Of a stretch of DNA of 64,000 nt, positions 63,417-64,000 are shown piece by piece. Source of the stretch: Secundilactobacillus similis DSM 23365 = JCM 2765. Lineage in GTDB: Bacteria > Bacillota > Bacilli > Lactobacillales > Lactobacillaceae. Under the pieces are notes generated by a model. That model was not told the DNA's origin. It ran no database searches and worked only from the letters and a program-made list of their open reading frames with translations. Both the position numbers and the translations under genes were made by a program. Where the stretch lies: contig NZ_BBAD01000001.1 in NCBI RefSeq assembly GCF_001311075.1, positions 62,001 to 126,000 of the forward strand. Reading direction: 5' to 3'. Every line of letters begins with the position of its first letter. Position 1 is the stretch's first letter.

Positions 63417-63445
63417 AGTGTAGGCTGAGTTGGGGTGGATGTCAA
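63417..63445 (-). promoter_or_regulatory. Promoter of the leader/paralogue operon
   Basis: Minus strand TTGACA, 17-base spacer, TACACT, about 15 bases before the distal leader. Confidence 0.7.
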
Positions 63446-63609
63446 TGGAAATTTTTTAATGGTGTGATAAATTCGAGCCGATTATTAGCTGAAAATCGGG
63501 ATTATTCGGTAGTTTGGGTATCGAAATATTTTTAGATGATTTAGTATTAGAGGTGAAGAATGAACGGATAAATTTTAAGTAGATAATGCTAATTGTAGGG
63601 ATGGTAGTT

Positions 63610-64000
63610 ATGGCAGATGATCAGGATAAAAAGCACGGAATAGAACATCAAGTGACTGAGCAATCAGAGGGCCAATCTGCGGAAAAGTCGAGCATTAACT
63701 GGCACTATGTGGCGTTTGGTATCGGGAGTTTAATTGGCCTGATTATGGTTGTGCAGGATTATGGCTTTTCGCGGTCGTCGTTGACGTATTGGCGAAATTT
63801 TGGGATTGGGATTGTTGCGCTTTTTGCGGTGATTTTGCTGGTTCGTTGGTTGTGGCGGAAGTTGGTGAAGTGGGCTGGGGAGCAGTCGGAGGCGGATGAG
63901 GTGGAAGCTGAAACTGTAGCGGATGAGCGGCCTGTTAAACAGAAGAAGAAGGTTGCTGCTGTGGAACCTGCTGATAGTCCTAAAGTGCTAGTCGATAATC
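63610..64000 (+). CDS. Membrane protein with acidic/basic tails, 3' end beyond the window
   Basis: Open from ATG 63610 (an ATG nine bases upstream is in frame) to the edge: 130 residues seen. A charged N-terminus (MADDQDKKHGIEHQVTEQSE), two helices (WHYVAFGIGSLIGLIMVVQ and NFGIGIVALFAVILLVRWLW), then a region rich in E, A and K. Typical of small anchored proteins with an outer or cytoplasmic coil; family not recognised. Confidence 0.7.
   Translation, partial: MADDQDKKHGIEHQVTEQSEGQSAEKSSINWHYVAFGIGSLIGLIMVVQDYGFSRSSLTYWRNFGIGIVALFAVILLVRWLWRKLVKWAGEQSEADEVEAETVADERPVKQKKKVAAVEPADSPKVLVDN

Overview
The window reads as a low-to-mid GC Gram-positive chromosome of the family Lactobacillaceae. 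The support is the gene set: a Met T-box ahead of metNIQ with luxS, a padA/padR pair, a deo operon with a SorC-type DeoR, pxpABC with a private biotin carboxylase, small secreted wall proteins, strong AGGAGG ribosome-binding sites and frequent TTG/GTG starts. I cannot fix genus or species from sequence alone. No rRNA, tRNA, CRISPR array, prophage or complete insertion sequence was seen.

Layout. 0-8.9 kb: EamA exporter with a leader ORF, FAH hydrolase, an XRE/ABC pair, a metal block (P1B-type ATPase, CopZ-like chaperone, Dps) and an AbrB-DUF998 membrane fusion. 9-16.6 kb: nitrogen and peptide genes (aspartase, aminotransferase, D-Ala-D-Ala dipeptidase, amino acid permease, OppA). 16.7-22 kb: small regulators, a second EamA exporter, and a LysR gene divergent from a fumarate-reductase-type flavoprotein and an FMN reductase. 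22-25.5 kb: an operon of three zinc-ribbon proteins, one joined to a serine hydrolase and one to a PrsW-like protease. 25.5-30 kb: gene debris and a purine salvage pair (NCS2 permease, guanine deaminase) under a PurBox-like site. 30-38.9 kb: MHS transporter, a small SD-rich transcript, aldo/keto reductase, a TetR-controlled ABC exporter, YczE-like protein and padR/padA. 39-44 kb: T-box, fRMsr, MetNIQ, LuxS and a short-chain dehydrogenase. 44.7-50.4 kb: pxpB-pxpC-accB-accC-pxpA-NRAMP-like operon. 50.5-59.2 kb: paralogous secreted proteins around the deoC-deoB-deoD-deoR-pdp nucleoside operon. 59-64 kb: membrane proteins and a poorly characterised paralogue operon (60.8-62.9 kb) behind two tandem structured leaders with mutually exclusive hairpins.

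Two themes cut across the genes. First, about seventeen loci carry frame disruptions, nearly all by one base, and each of the larger genes returns to a whole number of codons when the indel is undone; this includes housekeeping genes such as metN and deoD. I read most of these as probable sequence errors, although a 7-base tandem duplication in the purine permease looks like a real mutation. Second, two families of dispersed long palindromes sit between genes. Their ends are conserved, but the inner stems differ in sequence while staying self-complementary.

The most novel-looking part is the 60.8-63.45 kb operon with its tandem leaders; the repeat families come next.
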